From: Balaenoptera acutorostrata
Taxonomy: Eukaryota > Chordata > Mammalia > Artiodactyla > Balaenopteridae
Direction of reading: 5' to 3'
Assembly: GCF_949987535.1 (NCBI RefSeq)
Contig: NC_080067.1
Coordinates: 31,338,039 to 31,402,038 of the forward strand
DNA: 64,000 nucleotides
Positions 12,784-25,197 of this stretch are shown here, in pieces (the first letter of the stretch is position 1; the number at the start of each line of letters is the position of its first letter). The notes beneath the pieces are model-generated. The model ran no database searches. It had not been told where the DNA came from and worked only from the letters and a program-made list of their open reading frames with translations. The translations under genes were made by a program, and so were the position numbers.

Positions 12784-13382
12784 AAAAGTAACTGTCCCTT
12801 TGCAGCCAGTTAAGCAGACTGTGCTCTTTTCTCCATGGGGGCCCGGTGTGCAATGGCTGCAAACAGCACCCTCCTCGGTAGTGCATGCAGCCTGTTGCCT
12901 GTATCGCTTGCCCTAAGGGAACTTGGAGACAGCTTTTTCCAGTGGACATTCATGACTGGCATGCTGTCCCCAGTCTAGGCTCCACGCAGGTATGTGTGGT
13001 GCCTTTGGAAAGCCCCAGGGCACAGTGGCCAGGGTCCACATTGGCCAAGTCATCATGTCCACCCATACCAAGCTGCAGAACAAGGAGCATGTGATTAAGG
13101 CCCTCCACAGGGCCAAGTTTCAGTTCCCTGGCCACCAAAAGATCCACATCTCCAAGAAGTGGGGATTTACTAAGTTTAATGCAGATGAATTTGAAAACAT
13201 GGTGGCAGAAAAGTGGCTCATCACGGACGGCTGTGGGGTCAAATACATCCCTACTCGTGGCCCCTGGACACGTGGCGGACCCTGCACTCATGAGAGCTTC
13301 GGCGCTGCCTCCTCCTTACTCATGCCCACCCATAAATCCTACTTTCCTGTCAAAAAAAAAAAAAGTGATTGTCCCATTTTGC
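12784..13382 (+). pseudogene. RPL10: RPL10 (large ribosomal subunit protein uL16) processed pseudogene, internally deleted and frameshifted
   Basis: RPL10 encodes a cytosolic 60S subunit protein. The frame from 12992 carries clear RPL10 residues, including [39 protein letters not shown] and GCGVKYIP. The Arg-rich positions are altered. Near 13264 one base is missing, which shifts the final codons. The parental stop survives as TGA at 13291-13293. A pyrimidine-rich TOP-like 5' end (ctcttttctcc at 12824) and a candidate ATG at 12835 are present. Only about 460 bp separate start and stop, against about 645 bp in the normal coding sequence, so part of the N-terminal half is missing. An A-tract at 13352 follows a short 3' UTR with an AATAAA-like signal (ataaat). 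Imperfect direct repeats at 12784-12803 and 13361-13382 mark L1-driven retroposition. No introns are present. Confidence 0.93.
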
Positions 13383-15889
13383 CCTAGTGTTCTTTATTGA
13401 TGATGTCACTGCTCCCTTATTGGTGGCTGAGTTTATCAGCCTAGGCAATAAAGGAATGGAATGCTAAAGCTAGCTTATTAAATACTTGTTTAACTTTAGT
13501 AAAAGAACACTTTAGCCACCTGAGTCTGGTTTCAAACAATATTGGTGCACTCAAGCTGTGCCCCTCCCCTTTCCACTTCAGCCCAGGATCTTATAAATGC
13601 CACTGTTATTTACAGGGGCATTGTGATTGTTAACTGTTGGAGACAGAAGGGGTAGAAGCACGAGGGCAGTAGGGACCTCTCTGACCAGCCCCTTGGAGTA
13701 GGTTTTAGTCACTAGAAAAAAGGACAAGATGCCAGGCGGACTGATTTATGAGGCAATTTGAGGCAGGTCAGTGTGAGAGCCAAGAGAGATGGAATGGTTC
13801 TGTGGGAGCTGTGAGCCCTCTGTAAGACACAGGGCACAGGCAGAGCTGACTGGGGCTCACAGCTTGGTGGAAAGGAGCATTTTCTTAGTCCCTGCATGGA
13901 ATCCAGACTATTGCAGCAAACCAAGCTGCAGATCCCATACCACTGGCTCAGGAACTGGCATTCTCATGGCAAGCACCTCTTTCTAATGAAAACGCAGGGG
14001 GCAGATGTGCACAAGAAGAAAGGGAGAGAGAGAAGAGCATGGTAGCAGCATATGAAAACAGCAGGGATCCTTCGCTTTGAGAGTATCAAATGAGGGTGTG
14101 TATGCGTCTGTGTGTGTGTCCCAGGAATAAGTAGAGGACATTTTGGGAAAATCCAAATATTCCTATTTGGATTTCAGAACCATTTGTAAACTCGGCTTAA
14201 CAAAAATATAACATATATATATTTAGTGGCTGTTGCTAGACGACATTAGGGATGTTTTGTAGTCATGAGGCCAATATTTGTTGAACTCTGCTTTCTACTG
14301 AGGATCACTAGTGCTTTACACCTTAGCCTTTTTTCTTTCTTTCTTTTTTTCATTACTTAAGGAATGCTGAATCTCTCATCAATCTTAATCTAGGATATTT
14401 TGCTTACTAGGAAAGACCATGGCATTTCTGGCATAGGTAAATAATTTCATATGATACATGCTTTCCCAAGAAAATGCACAGATATGAAAAATAAAATCAA
14501 CAATGAATTATTCTGATTTTCTCTAAAGAACCACTTAGTTCATATTAGAGTCAACAATGAAGTAAGACTGAAAGGATCAAGAAAAGGATGAAAGAGTAAT
14601 GGGGGAAGGCATATTAGATGAGGTACTTCAGCAGCAAGGATTCAAGAGTTAGGATGGAATTTGAGGCAAAACCCAAAAAGCTTGGATTTCTGCTTCAACA
14701 TCATGAGTACCTGGGAGCTGAGTTATACCACCGCTTCCCAAATACAGCTAGACTCTTGATAAGATGCACTCTTAGGGGCATCTCTAGTTTCACTGGAGGT
14801 GGAAGGGATTTCCAGGGATTATCCCACCAATTGAGGATAAACAGAACAACTAACTAGAATTGAGCCTGGAAGCACAGGGAACCTGGGCTCCTAATATTGT
14901 TGGCCAAAGTGTATTTCTGAGCTACGCAGGAATATGGTCAGGATTCTGGAAGCTGGTCCCCAAAATGCGGGAGCCAGGACTTTAGTAGTGGTAAGTTAGC
15001 GTGACAGCCCACGTGAAGAAGAGTCAATGTGACGGGAAGCCAGGATAGATCTATTGACAATGGTGAGGAATAAGTTTGCATGAAAACTGAGTTCCAAACC
15101 AACACCTGGACCTTTGGATCAGCAATGACAAAGAGAGTTGATTCTGAGACTCCCAATCTAATGCAAAAGCCCCCAAAGAGGCCTGTGAAATAGGAGATAG
15201 GAATGCTCCCCAATAACATAAACAATGACAAAAGTGGGGTCAAATGCCCTTTGAAGGAAAGTATCCCTAATTAGGACCTCAGGACTCCCACAGATTAATA
15301 TGACATGACATCAACATATGAAACAACAGATTTAGAAAACCAAGGGCTAAAGACATTAACACTCTCAGATTTTCTTTGTATAAAATATTTAAAGACATAA
15401 AAATAAAATTGCAAAGATCAACACACTCAAGAAAATTTTCACAAATAAGAATACAAACTTGAAAACAATTGGCTTCTAGAAATAAAAATATATGCAATCA
15501 TGCAAGTCAAAAATCTCAAAAAATAGGCTGAGTGTATATCAGAGTAGACACATCTGAGAAGAGGGGTAATGAACTGCAAGGTATACCTCCTTATGTCACA
15601 TAAGGAAAAATTTATTCTCACTGGTAGAAATGTAGATTGTTCCAGCCATTTTGAAAAAGCAACCTGGCGACATCTCTTAAAATTTCAAGGCAGAACAAGC
15701 TGAGTTCTGAGAAAATAATTTTAAAAAATAAAGGCACCTACCTGTAAGCATATAAGTAATGAAGGGAGATGGGTAGTTAATTTTTATTAACAGGTTACTT
15801 ATTCTTCTTTTTACCACTGACTTCTATGACATAATTTGGAAAATCGCAAGCTAAGAATATTATTAGAGAAAAAGAATAATAATAAAATT
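13383..15889. other. No confident feature
   Basis: This is mixed-composition intergenic DNA. 13520-14000 is somewhat GC-richer, with short frames on both strands but no recognised motif. A TG-rich patch occurs near 14096-14118. Frames at 14618 (79 codons) and 14938 (101 codons, antisense) show no known domain. Confidence 0.45.
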
Positions 15890-16080
15890 ACCTGATATTT
15901 ATATAATATTTATTATATGCTAGCCACTATAAACACTTTTTATATATATTAACTCATCTTTTCAACAATCTTATAAGGTAAGTACTAATATTACTTTGAA
16001 ATATGGGTTGCTCAAGAACACATGACTAGATAATAGAGAGTTTGAACACAGGCAGGGAGTCTTATTCTAAAATTTTCACT
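15890..16080 (-). repeat. MIR SINE, antisense
   Basis: The order 'attaactcatcttttcaaca', 'cttataaggtaagtactaat', 'gggttgctcaagaacacatg' and 'gagagtttgaacacaggca' is the reversed MIR layout, from its 3' region back to its tRNA-like half. Confidence 0.7.
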
Positions 16081-16717
16081 TTTAACCACACATAATCTAC
16101 ACACTTTTATAATACAAGCAAAATATAGGAAAGATAGTCCTTTACAACTCTCAAAACAGATTGAAAGAAGCCTGGAATGGTAGTTAACACGTTTGTATAT
16201 AAATAGCTTGTGAGATATAAAACTCCAACAGGCAGGAGAATTTGAAGACCAACATCTGTGTTACAAATATGAAAAGTCAAAGAGGCTTTCCAGAATGAAT
16301 TTTCAGTTCCCCAAAGTGCAGCACATCCTTGTCAAAAAGACAAAAACAAGAATTAATAACTCTTAGTACAAATCCCTGGAGTCCTGTTAAATTTAATCTG
16401 GCTATCTCTCCTCTTTTAGGAAACTGAGAACTAGGGAGATTAGTATTTAATAAGAGATGGGTTCCTTACAAATGTACCCACTGTCAACTTCTCCAGTTGG
16501 AAAGTTTGAAGAAATAATCACAAACTGAACCCAACAACAATAAAAGAGAATCTCTTACAGTTCATTAGAACTGAATATTTTATAAATAATATTTAGGCTA
16601 TCTCTTCAGAATTGTATGTGATCATGAATTATAAGTAAGGAAATGAACAGTGAAAATCGGTGTGGACTTAAATAGTGACACCTCCCCTGAATATAATTTA
16701 AGCACGTTTATCCTGAA

Positions 16718-16769
16718 ATGAAATTTCAATGCAACATGAAATTTCAATGCAGCATCAAATTTCTGATGA
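16718..16769 (+). repeat. Short tandem repeat, 18-bp unit
   Basis: Two near-perfect units occur at 16718-16735 (atgaaatttcaatgcaac) and 16736-16753 (last bases agc). A degraded third unit starts at 16754. There is no coding around it. Confidence 0.8.
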
Positions 16770-19700
16770 TCGTTTAATGTTTCCTTTATTAAAAATGATT
16801 ACTCAGGCATGACTTCAATAAATTATCAAGGAAAGAAGCCAGAGTTAAGTACCATAACTATTTGCATGTTCTTCCATGTTAATATCATTGGGAAGAGTAA
16901 CAAGCTAAAATATCAATATATTTAAAATCCAACCCACTGCTCAATTTTCCCTCTTAATAATAGTTGTAGAAGAAATTCTCTACTACATTTCATGCTAGAT
17001 GTCTTAAAAAATCATCATCTGCTCTCGCTGGGGTATACTCAGACCCCCTCATAATGTGGAAATTCCTAGGGAGATAGTCAATCGGTATCAAATTCTACTT
17101 AAATGTACATCATTATTTTTTCAAAGTTCATTTGACAAACTGGTTTAGGTTTAGGAAACTAATGAATAGAAAAGAAATACATTCTTTTTTTAGGAAATGA
17201 AATAATTGTTCTCTTGATTGAGATTGATTTTTGCTACTTAATGCAACTAATATTTAGCAATTGTTAAGTTTGATAAATTTCATATAATTAGTAAGCAGCC
17301 AACAAGCCACAACAGAGGAAAATATTCACTTGCCAATGATTTGGTCATCCTTTTCTGGTAGAACATTTTGTCTCAGCTTAGGGGCTATTTAATTGTAGTC
17401 ATAGAGGAGCCAGGCTCAGAATTCTGCTACACAGCAGGGAGAGAACTGCTCTCAATTACAAAAAAATTCAGCCCAGTCTTTTTATCTATGATCTGTGTTT
17501 CTATTAACCCTAAATTAGCTCATAAACAATTGGTGAATAAGGGAGTGAAATCAGTATGTGCTGATTGTTATGTTGATTCATATGGGATTTTTTTATAGAC
17601 AAGTGGAAACAGAAGAGGGAATAGAATTATGACCTTTATCAGGAAAGGAAATATCCTTCACCCCAGCTGCTGCACAGGCCAGGAGGTCTTCCATCTGTAT
17701 TTTAATAGCTTCCTCCCAGGGAGCTCACCCCAGCCTTGCAGGATTCTCCTGTGCTCACAGTTCTATTAACACCTGAGTTTTCCCAGTGCCCACAAGCCAG
17801 CATTTCTAATCAACTGTCTTTGCGAACTTTCACATCCCTTGAGCATCCTACTGTCTATGCTGTCCAAATTATCTCCAAAGTCCCCAATTATTGTTTCCTT
17901 AGGGCTCTGGATGTCAAGTTACATGGGTTTTGAGTGGTCGGCCCCTAAAATTATCTTCCCATAGGCCCTATTGTTTCAAATGTGTGAATTTGCAGAACAC
18001 AAACCCTTTTGTATATATCATGTTATAACAGAATAACTTTATTGCTAAAAGACACCCTATGGCTAATGGGGAGCTAATCATTTGAGTTTAGGTACTATAA
18101 AGACATAAGAACATTTAATAGAATTAAAGTAGTACTTCTTTAAAAGAACTGTATATAAAAGCAAAGCTCAGAAGACAGTTTCCCATCAAATAATTTGTTT
18201 TATTTAATGGGTTAAGGCTTGTCTTTAACTTTAAAGAATATACTAGAAACATATAGTACCCTGAACACACTCCTTTCTAAATTTTATTCTGATGCTAGGA
18301 GTATTATTTGATCTAGAGCATATGTTCCCAAGCAGGCCTCGGTCCCCACTAGGCTCCTGCTACCTTGAACAACATACATTTGGGGAGACGGGGCTAAAAT
18401 GGTAGTCATTAGCCATTTCTCCCAATACTTAGTTCCTCCTCTAGATCAAGAGTCTTGACCTCACAGAAAATGATGCTACTCTGATATAAGACAGCTGTTC
18501 TCAATGGGAAGGAATCATAGTAAAATGAGAAGGTGAAATCTTAAAAATAGGCACCAGAAAGTCTAGCCCACATCAAAGGTAGAGCCTTTGGAATAAAAGA
18601 ATAAGGAGAGGGAATATGGTATTAAGACTTCCCATGTTGCGAAATACTGACCTAGACAGGTTAATAAGAAAACTCAATAATATGGGACTTTTTCTGAAAG
18701 CAAAAGTTATTGCTATCACTTAGATTTCTAACCAAGGCCATCTTCTGTTTCCCCATGATCCCCTCCCACTTGATGACTAATTGCATTTTTCTAAAGAAAG
18801 ACATAAATCAGAGTGAAAGTAGGTGTACTGAGAATATTTATAAATACATATTTATATATATGTATGTTCAACCTTATTTGAGAAAAGAGAGTTCTTTCTC
18901 AATCGTGATCTTTAAAATAGAACTTAGAAGTAGTAGTGAAGATGGGTGCTAAACTCTTTTATCATGGAGATTTAGGTTCTGTCTATAATTAAAAATAAGT
19001 TCCTACAAGTCAACAGTAAACTGTCCTGAGGAAGCTTAAGATGATTTATGGGCCAAATTATTAAACTTGTCAAGGCCACAGTTTAACAACACAAAACTTA
19101 ATAGTGACTTGATTTTAATTAAGAATTGCTGTAGATATATGGATTGCTAGGTCTGAACATTGTTATGGGACCTCACTTATAGTAATATGAATTTGAATCT
19201 TAATATCGAATCCAAGCTTTTGCCTTTTATTTGATTCATCAAAACTATATCTGCTTGATTGGATCAAGCTTTAAGCACACTTTCTACAGAAGTTGTATAT
19301 TGATGAGCTACTTCCATCTTGGAATTCTATGAGAAACCCCTCCAATGCTCAAATGTATATGAGAACAGAAAGATGGACAGATTGGGTGGTCATTGGGTAG
19401 GGTAGAGGAGAGTGGGAGACGCAATGACATTGGGTAGAGGGCATTCCTCTTTCTTTTCTGAAAACTAATAGACCCCAAAGACAGGAGATATATTGAGCAT
19501 CCTTTCTTTGCATCACTCTTATAATTTTATTCTTTGGATATGAAGTGCTTGGGAAATATTAGGAAAAGAACAACAGTGACCTGGTAGTGAAACTGCTAAC
19601 TTTTATTCTTCCTTTGTCCTAAAATATACTTGGGAACAAACTGAGAAACATTAAGGAACATTAATTGTGTCTTTGAAATTCAAATCATGCAATTCCACTC

Positions 19701-20317
19701 TTACCAGATTTTTTAAAAAGCTATATATGAAAAAAGGATCCTCGTCCCTGACTTAATACATCGCCTTTTATTAGGATCAGCACATCTCTTTCTGTCATTG
19801 GATTAGTATACCTCGTGAATCCTTAGCTGTTTTATGCATAAAAGGTGCTGAACAGTGGTTTCTGAGTTCTGAGTTAAAGGGATACTTAAATACAGCTCAC
19901 TGCTCAGTAGCATGGGGGAAATGACGACCAGGAAGAGGACAGGAGAACTAAATTACTAACAAAATAAAGGAGAACGAATGAGATTTCATACTTTTTGGAG
20001 GGGGGTAAGGGTGAAAGCCAATAATTTAAGTTAATGATGCAAATGAACAGAGAATGACCCATTTCTGTAACAGCCTTTCTACCTCTCATATGGGCAGAAT
20101 CAAGTCTGTGATGAGCCATTGCCTGCAACTTTCATAGCCCCAAGAGCCCAAGTCATCCCTCTCACAGTTCCCACCCTTCCCCAGGCTGCTAATAATGCAC
20201 TTAGTGGCCAACAGAACAGATTGGACTTCACTTCTCTAAACACATCTGTGCCCTGGACATGGACCTGCACAACATTAGCAGTAACTGACATGGCCACCCA
20301 GAAATTGATAAGCTGAT
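16770..20317. other. No confident feature
   Basis: This 3.5-kb AT-rich stretch has short frames only (17368, 17736, 18710, 19904, 20100, 20119). I recognise no protein motif, RNA gene or named repeat. Confidence 0.45.
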
Positions 20318-20775
20318 TATATTATTTATATGGGGATGCACAGGACCTAGAATAGCCAAAACAATTTTGAAAAAGAAGAAAAATTGGAGGAATCGTTATT
20401 TTATTTCAAAATTACAGTAATCAAGACACTTTTGGAACTGGCATAAGAATAAACATACAGATCAATGGAAGAGAATTGACAGTCAGAAATAGACCCTCAC
20501 ATATATGGTCAAATGATAAGTGACAAATGTGCAGGGTAATTTAATGAGGAAAAGATAGTCTTTTCAACAAATGTTGTGAAACAATTGGACTTGCATAAGC
20601 CCTCACTATGCATGTCAAAAATGAATGTCAACGTTTATTTTATACCACAGGCAAAAAAGTAACTCAAAATGGATCATAGGCCTAAATACAAAATCTGAAA
20701 CTACAATTTTTTAGTAAAAAAAATAAAAGAAAAACCTTTGTAATCTTAAGTTGGACAAAGATTTCTTAGAACATG
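20318..20775 (+). repeat. LINE-1 ORF2 fragment, sense
   Basis: It starts inside ORF2 with 'cctagaatagccaaaacaat' and 'tttgaaaaagaagaaaaatt', continuing to the block that ends in 'ggacaaagatttcttagaac'. The reading frame is broken by many stops. It ends where the MLT2-like LTR begins. Confidence 0.85.
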
Positions 20776-21715
20776 TAATGGTTCATTTTATGTGTCAACC
20801 TAGCTAGAATATAGTGACTATAGTTAGTTGTTTGGCCAAACACTAGATTAGATATTGCTATAAAGGTATTTTTTAGATGTGTTTAACATTTATAATCAGT
20901 TGACTTTAAGATTATTCTGCATAAGGTGGGTGAGCCTCAAACAATCAGTTGAAGGCCTTAAGAGCAAAGGCTAAGGTTTCCCGATGAAAAAGGAGTTTTG
21001 CCTCCAAACTGCCACATAGAAATTCTTCCTGAGTTTCCAGCCTTCAGATGCAAGACTGCAATATTAACTCTTTTTTTAATTGTGGTAAAAAAATAATAAC
21101 ATGAGATCTACACTCTTAACACATTTTTAAATGAACAGTAATTATTAACTATAAACACATCGTTGTATCTCAGATCTCTAGAATTTTTTCATCTTGCCTG
21201 ACTGAAACTTTATACCCATTGAACTGCATTTCCCTCACTTCCCCTCCCCCAACCCCTGACAATCACCATTCTACTTTCTACTTCTACAAGTTTGACTACC
21301 TTCGATAGCTCATATAAGTGAAATCATGCAGTATTTGTCCTTCTGTGACTGGCTTATATCATTCAGTATAATGTCCTCAAAGTTCATCCATGTTGCAGCA
21401 TATGATGGGATTTCCTATTTTTTTTTAAGGCTGAATAATATTTCATTGTATGGATATACATTTCCTTTATCCATTCACCCAGCATTGAATATTTAGGTTG
21501 TTTCTACCTCTTGACTATTGTGAATAATTCTGTGATGAACATGGGAGTGTTCTCTTGAAATTGCAGCCTGCTGCCTTGACCTGTGGATTTTAGACTTACC
21601 AGCCCTCATATCCACAATCACTTGAGCCAATTACTTGAATCTCTGTGTCTCTGTCAACTAGAGCTCTTATACCTTGTTTTGGGGAATATAAATGGCATGG
21701 CCACCTTGTTATAAT
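20776..21715 (+). mobile_element. MLT2-like (ERVL-class) LTR, split by an antisense L1
   Basis: The left part begins with 'tgtaatggttcattttatgt' and continues with 'gtgtcaacctagctagaata', a MLT2 hallmark. Further MLT2-like blocks are 'aatcagttgaaggcctt' and 'aaactgccacatagaaattc'. The sequence breaks near 21072 and resumes near 21556 with 'attgcagcctgctgcc', 'ggattttagacttaccagcc' and 'cacttgagccaattacttga'. No internal retroviral genes are present. Confidence 0.65.
21072..21555 (-). repeat. LINE-1 fragment, antisense, inserted in the MLT2-like LTR
   Basis: On the minus strand this is the L1 3' end. From its 3' terminus near 21072 it runs through 'caacccctgacaatcaccat' and 'gttcatccatgttgcagc' to 'aggctgaataatatttcatt' and 'gaatatttaggttgtttcta'. 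The host LTR continues on both sides. Confidence 0.8.
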
Positions 21716-22200
21716 ATTGAACATACACCTACCATATGACCCAGCAATCCCACTCTTATCAAGAGAACTGAAAACATATGTCTACACAATGGCCTGTAAA
21801 TGAATGTTTTAGCATTTGTATTTATAATCACTCAAAACTGGAAACATCTCAAACATCCTTCAACTCGAAAATGGATAATAAATAAATTATGGTATAGCTA
21901 CACAATAAAATGGTATTCAGCAATAAAAAGCAAGGAACTACTGCTACATGCAAGAACTTGGATGAATTTCAAAAACATTATACTGAATGAAATTTTAAAA
22001 AGACACAAAAGCCTACCTACTAAATGATTCCACATACATGACATTCTGAAAAAGGAAAAAATCATTGACACAGAAGTCAGATCAGGGAAGGGATTTTGGT
22101 GTGATGGAACTATTCTATACTTTGAATGTGGTGGTCACTGTCCTTATAATTTTAGGTAGTTACAAACATCAGTTAAATACTGGGCTTCAGATTAACAATA
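21716..22200 (+). repeat. LINE-1 3' region, sense
   Basis: Late ORF2 and 3' UTR landmarks: 'accatatgacccagcaatcc', 'actggaaacatctcaaacat', 'ggtattcagcaataaaaagc' and 'gacacagaagtcagatcagg'. It may be the downstream remainder of the L1 at 20318-20775, with the intervening few hundred bases lost. The 75-codon frame at 21800 is L1-derived. Confidence 0.8.
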
Positions 22201-22789
22201 TATTTAGGAAGTAAATTGAAATTGTGACTATTGTAATGGTTTTATTGGCTACTATGTCACTGATGCATTTTAAAAGTTTTAACTCTTTCTTAAGAAGTTG
22301 AATTAAAATCTTAAATCAATTGCAAAGGAACTGTCCAGAAAGTGCATTTGGAAGAGATTAATAAAGCAAGTTATTACTTGGAGGCTAATTTGTTTTTAAT
22401 TAGAGCTAGAGAAATTCAACCCATTGGTCCTTCATGTGTGGCAGCCTTTTGATGAAAATTAAAATGGCTGGACTTGGTAACTTTTCCAAACTTTAGATGA
22501 GGAAAGTGTATTAAAGCTCAGTGAAATAATTTTAGTTAAAAGCAGAAATATGAAAAGAATAACTGTTTTACAAAAGCCAGAGTATAAAAAGAATGTTTTT
22601 TGAATATGAGATATTAAAGTTTAAAAACTAAATATTTTTTCTCTAAGTTAAGATGGAAAAATTTTGTCTTTGCTAGAATGAATTGTTTTAAAGAGACCAA
22701 ATACTCAAAAGGAAGAGAAAAATGTCTCAAGTGAGATTACAAAATATCACTGAATTTCTCTTTTGTGCAAGACACTGCTGCCTTTTATC
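22201..22789. other. No feature seen
   Basis: AT-rich intergenic sequence without recognisable coding or repeat structure. Confidence 0.5.
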
Positions 22790-22920
22790 CAAAAACCTAT
22801 AAAGTTCTAAATATTTTACCCTACATTTTTTCTATTAATCCATATAACAACTCTATAAACTATAACACTATACATTTATCTATGTTAACAAATAAGAAAA
22901 CTGGGCCTCTGTTTCTTTTC
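22790..22920 (-). repeat. MIR-like remnant, antisense
   Basis: The sequence 'taatccatataacaactcta', followed downstream by 'aacaaataagaaaactgggc', suits the reversed MIR 3' half. It is short and diverged. Confidence 0.45.
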
Positions 22921-23000
22921 CAATTTACCAGTCACTACCAATGGAGTTGTACTTCAACACTAAGGTCTTTGCACCCATACCACAGCGCCTTTTCTGAGTA

Positions 23001-23498
23001 TAGGGAGACCTCAAAGATATTGCAGAGTTTGCTTCCAGACCAAAAAAGCAATATCTCAATAAAGCAAATATCTCAATAAAATGAGTCACAAGAATTTTTT
23101 GGTTTCCCAGTGCATATAAAAGTTATGTTTACACTATTCTATAGTCTCTTAAATGTGCAATAGCATTATGTCAAAAAAAAATGTATATACCTTAATTTAA
23201 AGATACTTTATTATTAAAAAATACTAACCATCATCTGAGCCTTTGGTGAGTTGTAGTAGTAACATCAAATCACTAGTCACAGATCACCATAACACATATA
23301 ATGATAATGAAAAAGTTTGAAATGTTGCGAGAATCACCAAAATGTGACACAGAGACACGAAGTAAGCAAATGCTGTTGGAAAAATGGCACGGATAGACTT
23401 GTTTGATGCAGGGTTGCATCAAACTTTCAACTGGTAGAAAAAAACACAATGTCTTCAAAGCACAATAAAGTGAAGCGCAATAAAATGAGGTATGCCTG
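23001..23498 (-). mobile_element. Tigger1-derived DNA transposon, internally deleted
   Basis: Both ends are present. The right end reads 'aaaatgaggtatgcctg' and ends at 23498; the left end starts at 23001 with 'tagggagacctcaaagatat'. A TA dinucleotide flanks each side (22999-23000 and 23499-23500), as expected for pogo/Tc1-mariner elements. Internal Tigger1 sequence such as 'ggtttcccagtgcatataaa' and 'gtgacacagagacacgaag' is present. At about 500 bp it has lost the transposase gene of the roughly 2.4-kb parent. Confidence 0.9.
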
Positions 23499-23501
23499 TA
23501 T

Positions 23502-24043
23502 TATCCTCTTCTGGAATACAAAATGTTCTATTAAGTAGCTATTTGCTGCCGATTTACAGAAACCTGTTTTGTTGTTTACTCATTATTGTACTATGTTTAT
23601 TTATTTATTTATTTATTTTTGGTTTTTGCCTGAGTTGAGTTTGCCAATGGAGAGGAGAAAAAAAACTAAGTCTCAAAGAGGGCAAGTGACATGAAAAAAT
23701 GTGGAGCTAGTATTTTTCATCACAAAAGCTTTTAGTTAATCTCAGTAAATGACTCATATGAGCAAAATAAATCTTTGATCAAAAAAGCTATCATGATCCT
23801 GAATTATTATTTAGAAGCTAAATAATATGATGTCTGAGATGTGCTTTAAAATATTTCAGGACAAAGGAGGTGATGGAGATAGATGGAATAAAATTGGAGA
23901 AATGTTTTTAACTGTAACTGTTGAACCTAGGTTATATATACATGGACATTCATATGCTCCTCTCTCTGCTTTTGTGTATGTTTAAAGTTTTTCATAATAC
24001 AAAAGTTATTTTCAAATGCCACCATGAATCTAATTCTATAATC
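23502..24043. other. No gene seen; short (TTTA)n patch
   Basis: A TTTA-rich tract is at about 23597-23620. The rest is unassigned. Confidence 0.5.
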
Positions 24044-24382
24044 AAGGCAATATTATTTGGGATTTTTTTTAATGTTTGTTCATTTATTTATTTATTTGGC
24101 TGCGTCGGGTCTTAGTTGCAGCACTCAGAATCTTCGTTGCTGCATGCGGGATTTTTCGTTGAGGCATGTGGGCTTTTCGTTGCAGTGCACGGGCTTTCCT
24201 CTAGTTGTGGTACGAGGGCTTCAGAGTGCACAGGCTCAGTAGCTGCAGCACGCGGACTTGGTTGTCACACGGCATGTGGGATCTTAGTTCCCCAACCAGG
24301 GATCGAACCCGTGTCCCCTGCATTGGAAGGCAGATTCTTAACCACTGGACCACTAGGGAAGTCCCAAAGGCAACATTATTTG
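24044..24382 (-). mobile_element. CHR-type SINE, antisense, with target-site duplications
   Basis: The body is at 24060-24366. Read on the minus strand it goes from the tRNA-like head near 24366 ('gggacttccctagtgg') through a B box with 'gggttcgatccc' to a TAAA-rich tail near 24085. Direct repeats of 16 bp at 24044-24059 and 24367-24382 (aaggcaatattatttg and aaggcaacattatttg) differ at one base. The copy matches the 25211 and 60770 copies in its middle section better than the young subfamily does. Confidence 0.94.
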
Positions 24383-25197
24383 TTATTGTTTCATAAATAT
24401 TTGAAAAAAATTGAAATATTTGAAAAAATAAAGCGAGGTTCTTGTACTAATAATGCACATTCATTTCTATCAGGAATTTTTGTCTTCCTTACTGTTTACA
24501 ATGATCTTACTTTCAAAAACAATAAGTTTTCACATCAAAATGAAATATAACAAGTGAGAGAAATAGAGAGGAAAGAAAATAAAGTAAAATCTAAGAACAC
24601 CAAGTAAAGTTCTCATCAACCAAACCATCAGAGGGTTTGCTCCTGAATGTCATTTGATTTTCATGCTGCTGAGCAAGATCATAAGAGGAATGACACTGAA
24701 AGGCCAGGGCACCAGGAGAACTGTCACTATTGTATCAAAGGAAAATAGCCTTTAGTTTTTAGGCTTTTTCTCAATTTTACAAACAATGTCACAGACCATC
24801 CAGCATATCTATGCATTTTAAATCTGGTATTTTCACTCTATCCAAGTTAAAAAAATAGATTTGGTGATGTCCAGTGCTTTCTGAATGTAAAAGAAGTAAG
24901 AGACTAAGAATCGGGGGGCAGGAAGCAAACCAAATATTACTAATTGCATATGAGACACTATCCAGACTCAACACAATAGTCTACTGGAAATGCCTTCTAC
25001 AGATGCTAAAACTATTGTCTTGTAAACATTTTTCTTCAGTCTTTGTAGAAAATCATGTTTTTTCAAGTGCAACCTCATACAAGTGCAATGACAACTAGTG
25101 CTGATACAGTAAAAGAAATATAAACCCATTTAAGCCCTTGAACATCATACTTCCCTCTCAACGTGCATGTGAAAAGAATGTAAAATAACTCAAATGG
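24383..25197. other. No feature seen
   Basis: AT-rich sequence with small incidental frames at 24789 and 24874. I recognise no motif. Confidence 0.5.

Noticed and set aside
24063..24550. 144-codon frame over the antisense SINE
   Set aside because: It is SINE sequence followed by unrelated DNA.
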